Source: Barnesiella sp. (lineage in GTDB: Bacteria > Bacteroidota > Bacteroidia > Bacteroidales > Muribaculaceae). Taken from it: DNA of 64,000 nucleotides. Of the stretch, positions 1 through 10,223 are shown piece by piece. The DNA is taken from assembly GCA_014800945.1 (NCBI GenBank), contig JAAVFD010000019.1, positions 1-64,000 on the forward strand, read 5' to 3'. The notes beneath the pieces are model-generated. The model saw only the letters and a program-made list of their open reading frames with translations, did not search any database and had not been told where the DNA came from. The translations under genes and the position numbers were made by a program. The stretch's first letter is position 1, and every line of letters starts with the position of its first letter.

Positions 1-321
1 AACTCTGCCGTTGCCACTGTGGATGCGTCCGGCTTGGTTACAGCTATCAGGGAGGGAGAGGCTATTATCACAGCATCGACCGTCAACGCACTCGCTGCAG
101 CCTGCCGCATAATTGTCAACGGACACGAATGGCGCGAAGGCAACGGCAGCTACATCAGGATTGAAAACGGAGAAATTGTGGTTTACGGACAAGGCACCGC
201 TGAGGTCTTTAACCGACAGGGCAGACTCGTTGCCAAAAGCAAAGCCGGCAGAATCACAGGACTACCCCGCGGCATCTACTTCGTGCGCTTCGCGAACCGC
301 TCCTACAAAATCCGCCTGTAG
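1..321 (+). CDS. C-terminal fragment of a secreted Ig-like (BIG2) surface protein
   Basis: The reading frame is open from base 1, so only the 3' end (106 codons and a stop) lies in the window. The first ~40 residues look like the end of a bacterial Ig-like group 2 domain (the pattern SAVATVDASGLVTA followed by GEAIITAST). The last ~45 residues resemble the small beta-sandwich tail found at the C-terminus of many secreted Bacteroidota proteins (EVFNRQGRLVA, then LPRGIYFVRF and a basic hydrophobic end), similar to a type IX sorting-type tail. The function of the whole protein cannot be told. It precedes nagA by 83 bp and is probably a separate transcription unit. Confidence 0.7.
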   Translation, partial: NSAVATVDASGLVTAIREGEAIITASTVNALAAACRIIVNGHEWREGNGSYIRIENGEIVVYGQGTAEVFNRQGRLVAKSKAGRITGLPRGIYFVRFANRSYKIRL

Positions 322-366
322 ATAGAAAAATTGTAAAATGCGGGTAGCTATATCGTAATCTTTGTT

Positions 367-374
367 TACCTTTG
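367..374 (+). promoter_or_regulatory. Putative Bacteroidota -7 box for nagA operon
   Basis: TACCTTTG matches the TAnnTTTG -7 consensus of Bacteroidota housekeeping promoters and lies 30 bp before the nagA ATG. No clear TTTG -33 box lies at the usual spacing, so the call rests on one element. Confidence 0.45.
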
Positions 375-404
375 TGCTATAAATTGTAACAAAAAGTAAC
401 TGCT

Positions 405-1568
405 ATGCTTACTCAGATTATAAACGCTAAGATTCTCACCCCCTCCGGTTGGCTCAAGGATGGTTCAGTGCTTATGCGTGATGACAAGATTCTCGAAGTG
501 ACAAACTGCGACCTCGCCGTTATTGGAGCCGAACTGTTTGATGCCAAAGGTATGTATGTTGTACCCGGTGGAGTAGAGATACACTGCCACGGCGGAGGAG
601 GCAGAGATTTTATGGAGGGTACGGAAGATGCATTCCGCACAGCCGTGCAAACTCACATGAAGCATGGCACCACCAGTATCTTCCCCACACTGTCAAGTTC
701 TTCAGTCGATATGATAAACCGTGCTGCCGAAACCTGCACAAACCTTATGGCTGAAAAGGGCAGTCCGGTGCTTGGTCTCCACCTTGAGGGTCACTATCTG
801 AACGAGAAGATGGCAGGCGGACAAATTCCTGAATACATCAAGAATCCCGATCCTAAAGAATATATTCCTATTGTAGAAAAATGGAGCTGCATCAAACGCT
901 GGGACGCTGCACCGGAACTACCCGGAGCCATGCAGTTCGGCAAATATATAAGCAGCAAAGGTATTCTCGCCTCAGTTGCCCACACTCAGGCAGAGTACGA
1001 CGATATTCACGCTGCATGGGAAAACGGTTACACCCACGCAACACACTTCTACAATGCTATGCCGGGATTCCATAAGCGCCGCGAATACAAGTATGAGGGC
1101 ACTGTGGAGAGCATCTATCTTCATGATGACATGACAGTTGAGGTAGTGGCAGACGGAATCCACGTTCCTGCTACAATTCTTCGCCTTGTTTACAAGGTAA
1201 AAGGAGTTGAGCGCGCGTGCGTTATCACCGACGCCCTTGCCTGCGCCTGCGCTGAGGAAACCGGTGCTTTTGACCCCCGCGTAATCATTGAGGATGGAGT
1301 GTGCAAGCTCTCAGACCGGTCCGCACTCGCCGGCTCTATCGCTACAATGGATCGTCTGATCCGCACACTTGTGCAGCAGGCTGACATACCGGTTGAAGAT
1401 GCTGTTCGCATGGCATCGGAAACACCGGCAAAGATTATGGGTGTTTACGACCGCAAGGGTTCACTCTCCAAAGGTAAGGACGCCGACATAATAATTCTCG
1501 ACCAGGATCTCAACCTTCGGGCTGTCTGGGCCATGGGTAAATTGGTTGAAGGCACAAATACCCTCTGA
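405..1568 (+). CDS. nagA: N-acetylglucosamine-6-phosphate deacetylase
   Basis: A cytoplasmic amidohydrolase that removes acetate from GlcNAc-6-phosphate to give glucosamine-6-phosphate, for catabolism of amino sugars or recycling of cell wall. At 387 aa it is of normal length. Metal and active-site residues of the family are visible: H60-C-H62 on the first strand, HLEGH with E128, VAHT with H193, THFYNAMP with H214, GIH with H253 and VITDAL with D276. The C-terminus closes the small beta domain (KGKDADIIILD). No nagB or transporter is beside it. The next gene, rsmA, begins 28 bp on, and rsmA and mgtE probably share its transcript. Confidence 0.95.
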   Translation: MLTQIINAKILTPSGWLKDGSVLMRDDKILEVTNCDLAVIGAELFDAKGMYVVPGGVEIHCHGGGGRDFMEGTEDAFRTAVQTHMKHGTTSIFPTLSSSSVDMINRAAETCTNLMAEKGSPVLGLHLEGHYLNEKMAGGQIPEYIKNPDPKEYIPIVEKWSCIKRWDAAPELPGAMQFGKYISSKGILASVAHTQAEYDDIHAAWENGYTHATHFYNAMPGFHKRREYKYEGTVESIYLHDDMTVEVVADGIHVPATILRLVYKVKGVERACVITDALACACAEETGAFDPRVIIEDGVCKLSDRSALAGSIATMDRLIRTLVQQADIPVEDAVRMASETPAKIMGVYDRKGSLSKGKDADIIILDQDLNLRAVWAMGKLVEGTNTL

Positions 1569-1596
1569 TTTTTTAGTAACCGCACATTCCACCACA

Positions 1597-2388
1597 ATGA
1601 ATCCCGTAAAACCGAAAAAAGCTCTTGGTCAGCACTTTCTTACCGACCTTGGAATAGCCCGCCGAATCGCGGACACACTTGATGACTACAAAGGACTGCC
1701 GGTTATGGAAGTCGGTCCGGGCATGGGTGTACTCACTCAGTTTCTCCTTGAATCCGGGCACGATGTAAAGGTAGCCGAGGTTGACGGCGAGAGCGTGGAA
1801 TATCTTAACAAAGAGTTTCCCGAACTTCAGGGCAGAATACTGCATCAGGATTTTCTTGCCACAGATCTTGCTGAAATTTATCCTGACGGGGAGAAATTCT
1901 GTGTGATAGGCAACTATCCCTACAATATCTCCTCGCAGATATTTTTCCACGTTCTTGACTACAAGGACCAGGTGGTGTGCTGCTCAGGCATGCTTCAGCG
2001 CGAAGTTGCAGAACGTCTTGCAGCCAAGCCGGGCGGCAAAGCGCGTGGAATTCTGAGCGTACTGCTTCAGGCATGGTACACGGTTGATTATCTCTTCACT
2101 GTTGATGAGAATGTGTTCAATCCGCCCCCAAAGGTGAAGAGCGGAGTAATAAAAATGGTGAGGAACAACGTAACAGACCTCGGCTGCAACGAAAAGCTAT
2201 TCAAAACCGTAGTAAAGACCTCATTCGGACAACGCCGCAAAACATTGCGCAACTCACTGCGCGGACTCTTCCCACAGGGAGTTGCTTTGCCCGATATTCC
2301 CATGATGGCTCTGCGTCCCGAACAGCTGAGTGTAGAGCAGTTTATCGAACTCACCAATATAATTGAAAGCACAAGAGAGCAAGCCTGA
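1597..2388 (+). CDS. rsmA: 16S rRNA (adenine1518-N6/adenine1519-N6)-dimethyltransferase
   Basis: KsgA/RsmA dimethylates two adjacent adenines in the 3' terminal hairpin of 16S rRNA during 30S assembly, using S-adenosylmethionine. The protein begins with the family-typical KKALGQHFLTD. SAM motif I is EVGPGMGVLT at 38-47, and the catalytic motif is NYPYN at 106-110 followed by ISS. I chose the ATG at 1597 because it puts the conserved N-terminus at residue 8; in-frame codons further upstream run into the nagA end. The 263-aa length is usual. The stop overlaps the mgtE start by one base (TGATG), indicating translational coupling. Confidence 0.95.
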   Translation: MNPVKPKKALGQHFLTDLGIARRIADTLDDYKGLPVMEVGPGMGVLTQFLLESGHDVKVAEVDGESVEYLNKEFPELQGRILHQDFLATDLAEIYPDGEKFCVIGNYPYNISSQIFFHVLDYKDQVVCCSGMLQREVAERLAAKPGGKARGILSVLLQAWYTVDYLFTVDENVFNPPPKVKSGVIKMVRNNVTDLGCNEKLFKTVVKTSFGQRRKTLRNSLRGLFPQGVALPDIPMMALRPEQLSVEQFIELTNIIESTREQA

Positions 2389-3752
2389 TGAAGGAATATA
2401 CTCCTGAATATCTTGAACATATCCGCGAAATTATTGACCGCGGCGATGAAGAAGCAGCTCGCACTGAGCTTGCTGATCTGCACCCTGCCGATATTGCCGA
2501 ACTATATCAGGAGCTCGACCTTGAACAGGCTGAGTTTCTGTACCATCTGCTTGATGGCGACACCGCCGCAGATGTGCTCATGGAGCTTGACGAGGATGAC
2601 CGCCGCAAGCTTCTCAGCAATATGCCTGCCGAGGAGATTGCCAAGCAGTTTATCGATCACCTTGACACCGACGATGCTGTTGATATCATTCAGGAACTCG
2701 ATGAGGAGGATCGTGATGAGATTCTGTCACATATCGATGATGTAGAGCAGGCGGGAGATATTATAGACCTCCTCAAATATGACGAGGATACCGCCGGCGG
2801 TATAATGGGCACCGAGATGATCGTTGTGAACGAGAACTGGAGTATGCCCGAATGCATCAAGCAGATGCGTCTGCAAGCCGAAGATATGGATGAGATATAC
2901 AATGTGTATGTTGTTGACAACGACTACCGCCTCAGAGGTATCCTGCCGCTCAAAACACTCATCACCCACCCGTCAGTATCCAAGGTGAAGCATGTAATGG
3001 AGGAGGATCCAGTATCTGTGAAAGCGGAAACTCCGGTTGACGATGTAGCCCTTGAGTTTGAGAAATATGACGTTGTGTCAATGCCGGTAATAGACTCAAT
3101 TGGCAGACTGGTGGGTCGAATAACGGTTGACGATGTCATGGACCAGGTGCGCGAATCATCTGAAAGGGACTATCAGCTCGCTTCAGGTCTTTCAAGCGAT
3201 GTGGAAACCGATGACACACTTTTCACCCAGACAAAAGCCCGCCTGCCGTGGCTTCTTATCGGAATGCTCGGCGGCATAGGCAACTCACTTATTCTCGGGA
3301 ACTTTGAGGGAGGACTTTCAATGGATCCCACTCTTGCCCTATTCATTCCGCTTATCGGTGGCACCGGCGGTAATGTGGGAACACAATCGTCTGCTATCGT
3401 GGTGCAAGGTCTTGCTAACGGCTCGCTCAATATCAGAAACTCCGGCAAGCAACTCCTCAAGGAGCTCGGAGTTGGACTTATAAACGGCTGCATTATCTCG
3501 CTGCTTGTATTCCTCTACAACTTCATGAAACTCGGCGCCGGACATTACACCACTACCCTGTCGGTATCCCTATCACTGTTTTCAGTAGTGATATTCGCCT
3601 CGGTATTCGGCACATTCGTGCCTCTTACGCTTGAGAAACTGAAGATTGACCCGGCTCTTGCCACCGGACCGTTCATATCTATTACTAATGACATTATCGG
3701 TATGGTGATTTACATGGGCATAAGCACCGCCCTGCTCTTCCACTTCGCCTGA
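2388..3752 (+). CDS. mgtE: Magnesium transporter MgtE
   Basis: A Mg2+-gated Mg2+ channel of the inner membrane. Architecture in order: acidic helical N domain (about 1-130), two CBS domains (about 140-195 and 205-255), a connecting 'plug' helix, then five membrane helices from about 285 to the end. The pore signature GGTGGNVGTQSS is at 324-335. The cytoplasmic part is rich in Asp/Glu, as expected for a Mg2+ sensor. At 454 aa it is of standard length. It overlaps the rsmA stop by one base and is followed by a strong hairpin terminator, so it is the last gene of the nagA-rsmA-mgtE unit. Confidence 0.95.
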   Translation: MKEYTPEYLEHIREIIDRGDEEAARTELADLHPADIAELYQELDLEQAEFLYHLLDGDTAADVLMELDEDDRRKLLSNMPAEEIAKQFIDHLDTDDAVDIIQELDEEDRDEILSHIDDVEQAGDIIDLLKYDEDTAGGIMGTEMIVVNENWSMPECIKQMRLQAEDMDEIYNVYVVDNDYRLRGILPLKTLITHPSVSKVKHVMEEDPVSVKAETPVDDVALEFEKYDVVSMPVIDSIGRLVGRITVDDVMDQVRESSERDYQLASGLSSDVETDDTLFTQTKARLPWLLIGMLGGIGNSLILGNFEGGLSMDPTLALFIPLIGGTGGNVGTQSSAIVVQGLANGSLNIRNSGKQLLKELGVGLINGCIISLLVFLYNFMKLGAGHYTTTLSVSLSLFSVVIFASVFGTFVPLTLEKLKIDPALATGPFISITNDIIGMVIYMGISTALLFHFA

Positions 3753-3766
3753 AAACATTAAAATAG

Positions 3767-3807
3767 AAATGGCTGCCTGACGATAAATATGCGTCAAGCA
3801 GCCATTT
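3767..3807. terminator. Bidirectional intrinsic terminator between mgtE and a lipoprotein gene
   Basis: A 16-bp inverted repeat (3767-3782 with 3792-3807) with one mismatch and a 9-nt loop. Both arms end in AAAT/ATTT, so it can terminate from either side. It lies between the convergent genes mgtE (+) and the lipoprotein (-). Confidence 0.85.
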
Positions 3808-3838
3808 CCGCGTTTATAGATAATTGTGTATGGTAAGC

Positions 3839-4315
3839 TTATTGTGCCTGGATTGTCGGGTGAATCTTGAAAGCTTCACGAGAGGCAGGTGTAGTGGCTG
3901 CGGGAATTTCATCAGCCGAACTTACTACAACCAAATCTCTGGCGTAGTAACCAACAGCCGGTGTGCAACCCTCCTCTGCAATCATCATCTGCATTCCAAG
4001 CAGATGTTTGCCCACCGAGAATGTACCCGGCTCGAAAGTAACTCCAAACGGAGCTACATCTGTTGAGCCGATAATCCATCCGTCAAGGGAATATACTACA
4101 GAAGTAACCATCGCTTTTTTACCCTCGCGAATAGGTTGCGCAATTACAGACGTAATTTCAAACGTACTGTCCTGAACCACATAAAGCGTACCGTCCACCA
4201 TCACTGCACCTGAACAAGTGGTGTCAATATCCACCAGCGGCAGGTCAGAGTCATCACTGCACGAGCTGAACGCAAAAACAAGCAGTGCAGACATAAAGAA
4301 AAGAATCTTTTTCAT
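3839..4315 (-). CDS. Small lipoprotein of unknown function
   Basis: A 158-aa protein with a lipoprotein signal peptide: Lys-Lys N-terminus, hydrophobic stretch and a lipobox ending at C19 (FSSC), followed by Ser-Asp-Asp, which in Bacteroidota may favour export to the outer membrane or cell surface. The mature part is predicted to be mostly beta strand and I do not recognise a domain. It begins 30 bp after the clpB stop on the same strand, so it may be read through from clpB. It ends at the shared hairpin terminator. Function unknown. Confidence 0.75.
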   Translation of the reverse strand: MKKILFFMSALLVFAFSSCSDDSDLPLVDIDTTCSGAVMVDGTLYVVQDSTFEITSVIAQPIREGKKAMVTSVVYSLDGWIIGSTDVAPFGVTFEPGTFSVGKHLLGMQMMIAEEGCTPAVGYYARDLVVVSSADEIPAATTPASREAFKIHPTIQAQ

Positions 4316-4345
4316 AATGGCTTTCGATATTTAATTTGTTAACAA

Positions 4346-6937
4346 TCAGTTTTTGAACACAAGACCGTTGTCACCGTCAACATCAATCACGATTGCACGA
4401 TCCTTATCAACTTTCTGCGCAAGGATATCCTTAGACAGCTGGTTCAGCACGAGCCTGTGGATAGCCCTCTTGACAGGACGGGCACCGAATTCGGGATCGT
4501 AACCCTCTTCGGCAAGGTATTTGAGAGCAGCGGGGGTTACTTCAAGTACCACACCGTTCTTTTCAAGCATCTTTTTGATACCCTTGATCTGGAGTCCGAC
4601 AATCTCTTCAATCTCAGCTTCATTAAGCGGAGTAAACATGATTGTTTCGTCAATACGGTTAAGGAACTCTGGACGGATAGTCTTCTTAAGCATTTCAATA
4701 ACCTCAGCCTTGGTTTTCTCGATTGTCTCATCACGGTTTTCCGGTGTCATTGCCGCAAAATTATCGCGGATAACATTCGAGCCCATATTACTGGTCATTA
4801 TAATAATGGTATTCTTAAAGTTGACCAACCTACCCTTGTTATCGGTAAGACGTCCGTCATCAAGCACCTGAAGGAGAATGTTAAACACATCGGGGTGAGC
4901 TTTTTCAATCTCATCAAAGAGCACCACAGAATATGGTTTACGACGCACAGCCTCTGTGAGCTGACCGCCTTCATCATAACCAACATATCCGGGAGGCGCT
5001 CCAACAAGACGGCTCACTGTGTGCTTCTCCTGATATTCGCTCATATCAATACGTGTCATCATGTTTTCATCGTCAAAAAGGTATTCGGCAAGAGCCTTGG
5101 CAAGCTCGGTTTTACCAACACCTGTTGTGCCGAGGAAAATGAATGAACCTATAGGACGGCGTGGGTCATTAAGCCCGGCACGGCTGCGGCGCACAGCATC
5201 AGCAATAGCCCTGATAGCCTCCTCCTGACCAACTACTCTGGAGTGGAGCTCCTCCTCAAGATGAAGCAGTTTTTCTTTTTCGCTCTGCACCATCTTGTTG
5301 ACAGGAATACCGGTCCACCGTGACACCACATCCGCGATATCTTCCGCATCAACCTCCTCCTTGATGAGAGCTCTCTCGCCCTGCATCATATTGAGCTGAG
5401 TCTGTATTTCCTGATTCTCGCGCTCCTTCTCCTGGACTTTAGAGTAGCGTATTTCAGCAACCTTAGCATAATCGCCTTCACGCTCCGCCTTATCCGCTTC
5501 AAAGTTAAGCTGCTCGATATCAATCTTATTCTGCTGAATGCGATTGATGAGGTCTTTCTCTGCCTTCCATTTAGCCGTGAATTCTTTCTCCTCCTCGCGC
5601 ATTTCGGCAAGATCTTTTTCAATCTCCTTCACCTTAGCAGTGTCACCTTCACGCTTGATAGCCTCGCGCTCGATTTCCTTTTGTGCGATTCTGCGTGAAA
5701 TTTCATCAAGAGCCTGAGGCACAGAGTCAATTTCAAGACGCAACTTAGACGCAGCTTCATCCACCAGGTCAATAGCCTTATCAGGAAGGAAACGGTCGGT
5801 GATATATCTTTCAGAGAGTTGAACCGCTGCAATAATCGCCTCGTCACGAATGCGCACCTTGTGGTGGTTTTCGTAGCGCTCCTTCAGTCCTCGGAGAATT
5901 GCGATAGCGCTCATTTCGTCAGGCTCATTCACCATAACCTTCTGGAAACGGCGTTCAAGAGCCTTATCTTTTTCAAAATATTTCTGATACTCGTCAAGTG
6001 TGGTTGCTCCGATACTTCTGAGCTCACCTCTGGCAAGGGCAGGCTTAAGAATATTTGCCGCATCCATGGCACCCTCACCTTTACCGGCACCAACAAGAGT
6101 GTGAATCTCATCAATGAACAGGATAATCTCGCCATCGCTCTGAGTAACCTCATTCACGATAGCCTTAAGACGCTCCTCAAATTCACCTTTATACTTAGCA
6201 CCAGCTACAAGCGCACCCATATCAAGAGAGTAAATCTGCTTACTGCGCAGATTTTCCGGCACATCTCCACGCACAATTCGCTGTGCGAGACCCTCTGCAA
6301 TAGCGGTTTTACCGGTACCCGGCTCACCGATAAGCATCGGATTGTTTTTAGTGCGTCGGCTCAGAATCTGAAGCACGCGGCGGATTTCATCGTCACGTCC
6401 GATAACCGGATCAAGCTTGCCCGAACGAGCTCTCTCATTAAGATTGATAGCATACTTACTGAGAGCGTTATATGTTTCTTCCGCGCTCTGGTCTGTTGCT
6501 TTTTTACCCTTTCTGAGTTCTTCTATAGCACTTTTAAGCTCCTTTTCGCTCAATCCGGCATCCTTAAGAATTGTTGATGCCGAAGAGTTTATTTCAAACA
6601 GCGCAAGCAGAATAGCTTCGAGTGTAACATACTCATCGCCCTGCTTTTTGGCTATATCAATCGCTTTTTGCAGCACATCATTGGACGTGCGGCTAAGATA
6701 AGGCTCACCACCCGATACCTTAGGCTGAGATGCAATTTCCTTATCAACGGCTGAATCTACCATAGGAAGACTCGCGCCGGTCTTAGCAAATATAAATTTG
6801 GTAAGAGACTCACCCTCGGAAAGTATTGCTTTGAGCAGATGAACCGGCTCTATAGCCTGGCTACCGTTGTTTTTTGTAATTTCAACGGCTTTTTGAATAG
6901 CCTCCTGAGATTTGATAGTAAAATTATTGAAGTTCAT
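4346..6937 (-). CDS. clpB: ATP-dependent chaperone ClpB (protein disaggregase)
   Basis: A hexameric AAA+ disaggregase that works with DnaK to pull apart protein aggregates in the cytoplasm. Order of parts: Clp N domain with two repeats (1-145), AAA-1 with Walker A GEPGTGKT at 204-211 and Walker B ILFIDEIH, the long coiled-coil middle domain characteristic of ClpB (Lys/Glu/Arg-rich, about 400-530), and AAA-2 with Walker A GTTGVGKT near residue 605 and [14 protein letters not shown] chose the ATG at 6937, which gives the usual [13 protein letters not shown] start; six further upstream codons are open but are not conserved. The 863-aa length is typical. It is transcribed divergently from the gene at 7078. 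Confidence 0.97.
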   Translation of the reverse strand: MNFNNFTIKSQEAIQKAVEITKNNGSQAIEPVHLLKAILSEGESLTKFIFAKTGASLPMVDSAVDKEIASQPKVSGGEPYLSRTSNDVLQKAIDIAKKQGDEYVTLEAILLALFEINSSASTILKDAGLSEKELKSAIEELRKGKKATDQSAEETYNALSKYAINLNERARSGKLDPVIGRDDEIRRVLQILSRRTKNNPMLIGEPGTGKTAIAEGLAQRIVRGDVPENLRSKQIYSLDMGALVAGAKYKGEFEERLKAIVNEVTQSDGEIILFIDEIHTLVGAGKGEGAMDAANILKPALARGELRSIGATTLDEYQKYFEKDKALERRFQKVMVNEPDEMSAIAILRGLKERYENHHKVRIRDEAIIAAVQLSERYITDRFLPDKAIDLVDEAASKLRLEIDSVPQALDEISRRIAQKEIEREAIKREGDTAKVKEIEKDLAEMREEEKEFTAKWKAEKDLINRIQQNKIDIEQLNFEADKAEREGDYAKVAEIRYSKVQEKERENQEIQTQLNMMQGERALIKEEVDAEDIADVVSRWTGIPVNKMVQSEKEKLLHLEEELHSRVVGQEEAIRAIADAVRRSRAGLNDPRRPIGSFIFLGTTGVGKTELAKALAEYLFDDENMMTRIDMSEYQEKHTVSRLVGAPPGYVGYDEGGQLTEAVRRKPYSVVLFDEIEKAHPDVFNILLQVLDDGRLTDNKGRLVNFKNTIIIMTSNMGSNVIRDNFAAMTPENRDETIEKTKAEVIEMLKKTIRPEFLNRIDETIMFTPLNEAEIEEIVGLQIKGIKKMLEKNGVVLEVTPAALKYLAEEGYDPEFGARPVKRAIHRLVLNQLSKDILAQKVDKDRAIVIDVDGDNGLVFKN

Positions 6938-7033
6938 AGTAACGTGAGTTATCAATTAGTAAAATTCTAACGTCTTTCCCCCTGCAATGGTTTGAAACCA
7001 ATGCAAGTTATTTTTCTTTTTAATTTAAATAGC

Positions 7034-7041
7034 TACCTTTG
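7034..7041 (+). promoter_or_regulatory. Putative -7 box for the 7078-13940 unit
   Basis: TACCTTTG fits the Bacteroidota -7 consensus, 36 bp before the ATG at 7078, in the clpB divergent intergenic region. The T-rich stretch upstream has no exact TTTG at standard spacing. Confidence 0.45.
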
Positions 7042-7077
7042 TAACTGCAAATTATGTGCCAATTATAAAGACTATTT

Positions 7078-7959
7078 ATGAAAAAAATCATATTCACCGC
7101 ACTACTGACTGTTTTCATAAACTGTGTAGCAAGTGCCCAGACCATGACGGAAACCTATTTCCCATACCCGCTGGTGCCCGACAGCATTCAGACTCTTGAC
7201 GGCAGATCAAACTTTCTCATTACCCATTTCTGGGATTTCTGCGACCTTAAAAAAGGGTTTTCGTCACGTGCCAAAATGGCAGGAGCGTTCAAGGACTATC
7301 TGAGCTTCATGCCATACGCAAACGCCCGTGTGGTACACAAAAGCATAGCCAAGTTTCTCAAAGACATGGAAAAGCAGCCTGACGACATGGTGTTTATAGC
7401 CCACACAGCCGAGCAGCTTGTGCACAGCGACACCGCTCAGATTTTCAGCGATGAGCTTTACCTGCCATTCGCTCAGGCTGTGGTCAATAACAAGCGAGTA
7501 AAAAAAGAGGATAAAGAGTACTTCGCACCTCAGGTCAAAGTTCTCACCGCCACCATGCTCCAAAGCCGAATGCCGGATATAAGCTACACCGATCGCAACG
7601 GTAACAGTGCATTTTTTTCACCCGACTCCACCCAGGTGCTTCTGCTTTTCTTCACCGAACCGGGCAATAGCGATGCGCTCCTTGCCAAGGCTCGACTAAA
7701 TGCCGACTCCAAGGCAACCACCTACATAAAGGAGGGTCTTATGAAAGTTGTGGCTATAGCAAAAACCGAACCCGGTGAGGAATGGCTCAATTTTGCCAAG
7801 ACGCTGCCGGAAGAATGGATTGTAGGAGCTAATCCTAAAATAGACTCAGAGTACGATATTCGGTTTATACCGAGCTTTTATGTTGTTGACGGCAACGGCA
7901 ATATACTACTTAAAAACGCCAATATCAGTCAAATAACAAACATTTTAGACAAACTTTAA
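7078..7959 (+). CDS. Exported thioredoxin-fold protein (DUF5106-like) without CXXC
   Basis: A 293-aa protein with a signal peptide (cleavage likely after about residue 20, at ASA-Q). The N-terminal half begins with a strand and a motif FWDFCD, reminiscent of the thioredoxin active-site region but with only one Cys. The C-terminal half (about 165-293) looks like a thioredoxin fold: strand VLLLFFTEPG, helix, strand MKVVAIA, then the cis-proline-type IPSFYVVDGNG. There is no CXXC pair anywhere, so disulfide oxidoreductase activity is doubtful. It resembles the DUF5106-type proteins of Bacteroidales. It starts a same-strand run with DoxX (4-bp gap) and mnmA. Confidence 0.6.
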   Translation: MKKIIFTALLTVFINCVASAQTMTETYFPYPLVPDSIQTLDGRSNFLITHFWDFCDLKKGFSSRAKMAGAFKDYLSFMPYANARVVHKSIAKFLKDMEKQPDDMVFIAHTAEQLVHSDTAQIFSDELYLPFAQAVVNNKRVKKEDKEYFAPQVKVLTATMLQSRMPDISYTDRNGNSAFFSPDSTQVLLLFFTEPGNSDALLAKARLNADSKATTYIKEGLMKVVAIAKTEPGEEWLNFAKTLPEEWIVGANPKIDSEYDIRFIPSFYVVDGNGNILLKNANISQITNILDKL

Positions 7960-7963
7960 TATT

Positions 7964-8473
7964 ATGAGCAGGTTATTAAATCCAATTGCATTCACCTTTG
8001 TAAAATGCACGGGCTTTACATATTCCAATCTGTCGCGCTTGTTCATACGCCTGTTTGTTGGGGTGATGTTCATGCAATTTGGCATACGCCATCTTGTGAG
8101 CTTTGATGCGCTCGCTGACAATTTCCCGACCATATTTGACTGGTCATCTCAAGATTGTCTCATTATAATGATAGTCATTGAGATTGTTTGCTCGTTATTC
8201 ATAATGATAGGCTTCCTTACAAGAATATTCGTTATTCCGCCTATTCTCACCATGGTTGCCGCCGAACACTACATCTTAAACAAACTCGTTCCACAAATAT
8301 CTATATGGGGACTTGACAGTACTGACCCCGGATATCTGCCCATCATGTTCATCGGCATCTTTCTATTCATTATTCTTGCCGGCCCCGGCAAGATATCTCT
8401 TGACTACTTTATTTCTATCTTCCTGCTGAGCCGTAACGGCAGAGATGAATACGAGGAGATGGCTGATGTGTAA
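7964..8473 (+). CDS. DoxX family membrane protein
   Basis: A 169-aa integral membrane protein with four predicted hydrophobic helices. The beginning ([20 protein letters not shown]) fits the DoxX/DoxD-like fold, followed by a conserved second-helix segment ending in MIGFLTR. DoxX-family proteins are linked to quinone and redox chemistry, but most bacterial members have no proven activity. It starts 4 bp after the thioredoxin-fold gene. Its TAA ends one base before the likely mnmA ATG, so the three are surely one transcript. Confidence 0.75.
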   Translation: MSRLLNPIAFTFVKCTGFTYSNLSRLFIRLFVGVMFMQFGIRHLVSFDALADNFPTIFDWSSQDCLIIMIVIEIVCSLFIMIGFLTRIFVIPPILTMVAAEHYILNKLVPQISIWGLDSTDPGYLPIMFIGIFLFIILAGPGKISLDYFISIFLLSRNGRDEYEEMADV

Positions 8474-8474
8474 G

Positions 8475-9560
8475 ATGAAGATAGCTGTTCTTATTTCCGG
8501 AGGAGTTGATAGTGCTGTGGCTGTGCACCGGCTCGTAGAGCAGGGGCATGACCTCCACCTTTTCTATATAAGGATCGGTCTTGATGTGAGTCAGGGGGGT
8601 GACTGCTATGCTGAAGAAGACATAGAGATGTGTCGTGCAATAGCCGCAAGATACAAACTGCCTCTCGAAATAGTATCGCTTCATGAAGAGTACTGGGACA
8701 ATGTGATGGAATATGCCATCCGCTCAGTGAAAGAAGGGCTTACACCTAACCCGGATATTATGTGCAACCGAATGATAAAATTCGGCTTTTTTGAACAGAG
8801 ATGGGGACACGAATTTGATAAAACAGCTACCGGACATTATGCCAACATTGTTGAAAAGGACGGTTTGCTTTACCTTGCAACAGCTCCGGACCCGGTTAAA
8901 GACCAGACCGACTTCCTTGCCCGAATAACTTATCCTCAGCTGAGCCACCTCATGTTCCCTATTGGCGATATGCCTAAAAGCGCCGTACGCGAAACAGCTG
9001 TATCGCTAAAGCTACCAAACGCATTCCGCCGCGACAGCCAGGGTATCTGCTTTCTCGGAAAGATTAACTACAACGACTTTCTGCGCCGTCATCTCGGAGA
9101 AAAAAACGGTGCAATCATTGAGATTGAAACAGGCAAGAAACTCGGTGAGCACAAAGGATACTGGTTTCACACCATTGGGCAGCGCAAGGGGCTCGGGCTC
9201 AGTGGCGGCCCATGGTTTGTTGTGAAGAAAAACATTCATGACAACGTAATCTATGTGTCACGCGGCTACGACACCGAGAAGCAGTACGGCAACACACTTC
9301 ACCTCGAAGAGATGCACTGGATTACCACCGACCCGTGGAAAGAGAACTGCGACAAAGTGCCCGTGATGTTCAAGAACCGCCATTCACCGGAATTTCTCGC
9401 CGGCAATCTCACCCGCCTTGCCGATGGGGATTACCTGTTGGAGAGCGACACCAAGGTTCAAGGCATTGCTCCCGGACAATACGGAGTGATATATGACCGC
9501 GATGCAAAACTATGTTACGGCTCGGGAATAATCACCGGCAGAAACATAGACACCTTTTAA
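8475..9560 (+). CDS. mnmA: tRNA-specific 2-thiouridylase MnmA
   Basis: MnmA adenylates and thiolates U34 of Lys, Glu and Gln tRNAs. The ATP pyrophosphatase loop SGGVDSA is at 8-14. The catalytic Cys97 lies in TPNPDIMCN and the second Cys192 in GICFLG. TGHYAN and the [10 protein letters not shown] segment are also family landmarks. The 361-aa length is normal. I chose the ATG at 8475, which gives [10 protein letters not shown]. An ATG at 8466, with a GAGGAG 8 nt before it but overlapping the DoxX stop, is an alternative adding three residues. Bacteroidales often carry more than one MnmA-type protein, so exact specificity is inferred. Confidence 0.9.
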   Translation: MKIAVLISGGVDSAVAVHRLVEQGHDLHLFYIRIGLDVSQGGDCYAEEDIEMCRAIAARYKLPLEIVSLHEEYWDNVMEYAIRSVKEGLTPNPDIMCNRMIKFGFFEQRWGHEFDKTATGHYANIVEKDGLLYLATAPDPVKDQTDFLARITYPQLSHLMFPIGDMPKSAVRETAVSLKLPNAFRRDSQGICFLGKINYNDFLRRHLGEKNGAIIEIETGKKLGEHKGYWFHTIGQRKGLGLSGGPWFVVKKNIHDNVIYVSRGYDTEKQYGNTLHLEEMHWITTDPWKENCDKVPVMFKNRHSPEFLAGNLTRLADGDYLLESDTKVQGIAPGQYGVIYDRDAKLCYGSGIITGRNIDTF

Positions 9561-9588
9561 TATATAATACACATGATTTAACTTCGAT

Positions 9589-10200
9589 ATGGCAACCGAC
9601 AGAGTTAGACTTAAAGTGCTTGGAATATCATACAGCCAGATTCAGACTGGAGCATACGCCCTGATACTGGCTCAGGTTGATGGACCTTACCGAATACCGG
9701 TGGTTATAGGAGCTGCCGAAGCGCAGTCCATCGCTATAAGAATGGAGAGCATAACACCGCCACGGCCTATGACCCATGACCTTTTTGTCAGCTTTGCTCA
9801 CGCATTCGGAGTAAAGCTCAAAGAGGTATTCATTTACAAGTTTGAAGACGGAGTGTTCTCTTCGGAACTCACATTTACCGATGGAGAACGGCAGGTTAAG
9901 ATAGACTCACGCACATCTGATGCAATAGCCATTGCCATGCGCACAGGCACACCGATATATACCACACGCGAGATACTTAATGAAACCGGCTTTGTTATGG
10001 AAATACAACCCGGTGAGGATGATGACGACACCCAGGATAGTGACACAGAGGAGATTTCACCGGTTGACCGAGAGCCCAAACTTGAGAACTACGCGATAGA
10101 AGAGCTTGAACGTACCCTTGAAAAACTCATTAGCGAGGAGCAATATGAGGAAGCGGCAAAAGTGTCGGAGATACTAAAAAGAAAACGTAACAATCAATAA
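9589..10200 (+). CDS. Bifunctional nuclease family protein (DUF151 with UVR motif)
   Basis: A 203-aa protein. The BFN/DUF151 domain covers residues 1-140 (PVVIGAAEAQSIA, MTHDL, SRTSDAIAIAMR). It is followed by a very acidic linker (EDDDDTQDSDTEE) and a C-terminal UvrB/UvrC-type helical hairpin (about 165-203, EEQYEEAAKVSE). This arrangement is typical of the Bacteroidota version. A plant homologue has reported DNase/RNase activity; the bacterial role is not established. It lies 28 bp after mnmA and 23 bp before the permease, within the same-strand run. Confidence 0.85.
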   Translation: MATDRVRLKVLGISYSQIQTGAYALILAQVDGPYRIPVVIGAAEAQSIAIRMESITPPRPMTHDLFVSFAHAFGVKLKEVFIYKFEDGVFSSELTFTDGERQVKIDSRTSDAIAIAMRTGTPIYTTREILNETGFVMEIQPGEDDDDTQDSDTEEISPVDREPKLENYAIEELERTLEKLISEEQYEEAAKVSEILKRKRNNQ

Positions 10201-10223
10201 CCCACCACAACCAATCATACATT

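Noticed and set aside
5819-6577. 252-codon plus-strand open frame inside clpB, and 229-codon one at 4457-5146
   Set aside because: Both are antisense to clpB, with no recognisable domains and with odd composition. The clpB frame is fully conserved.
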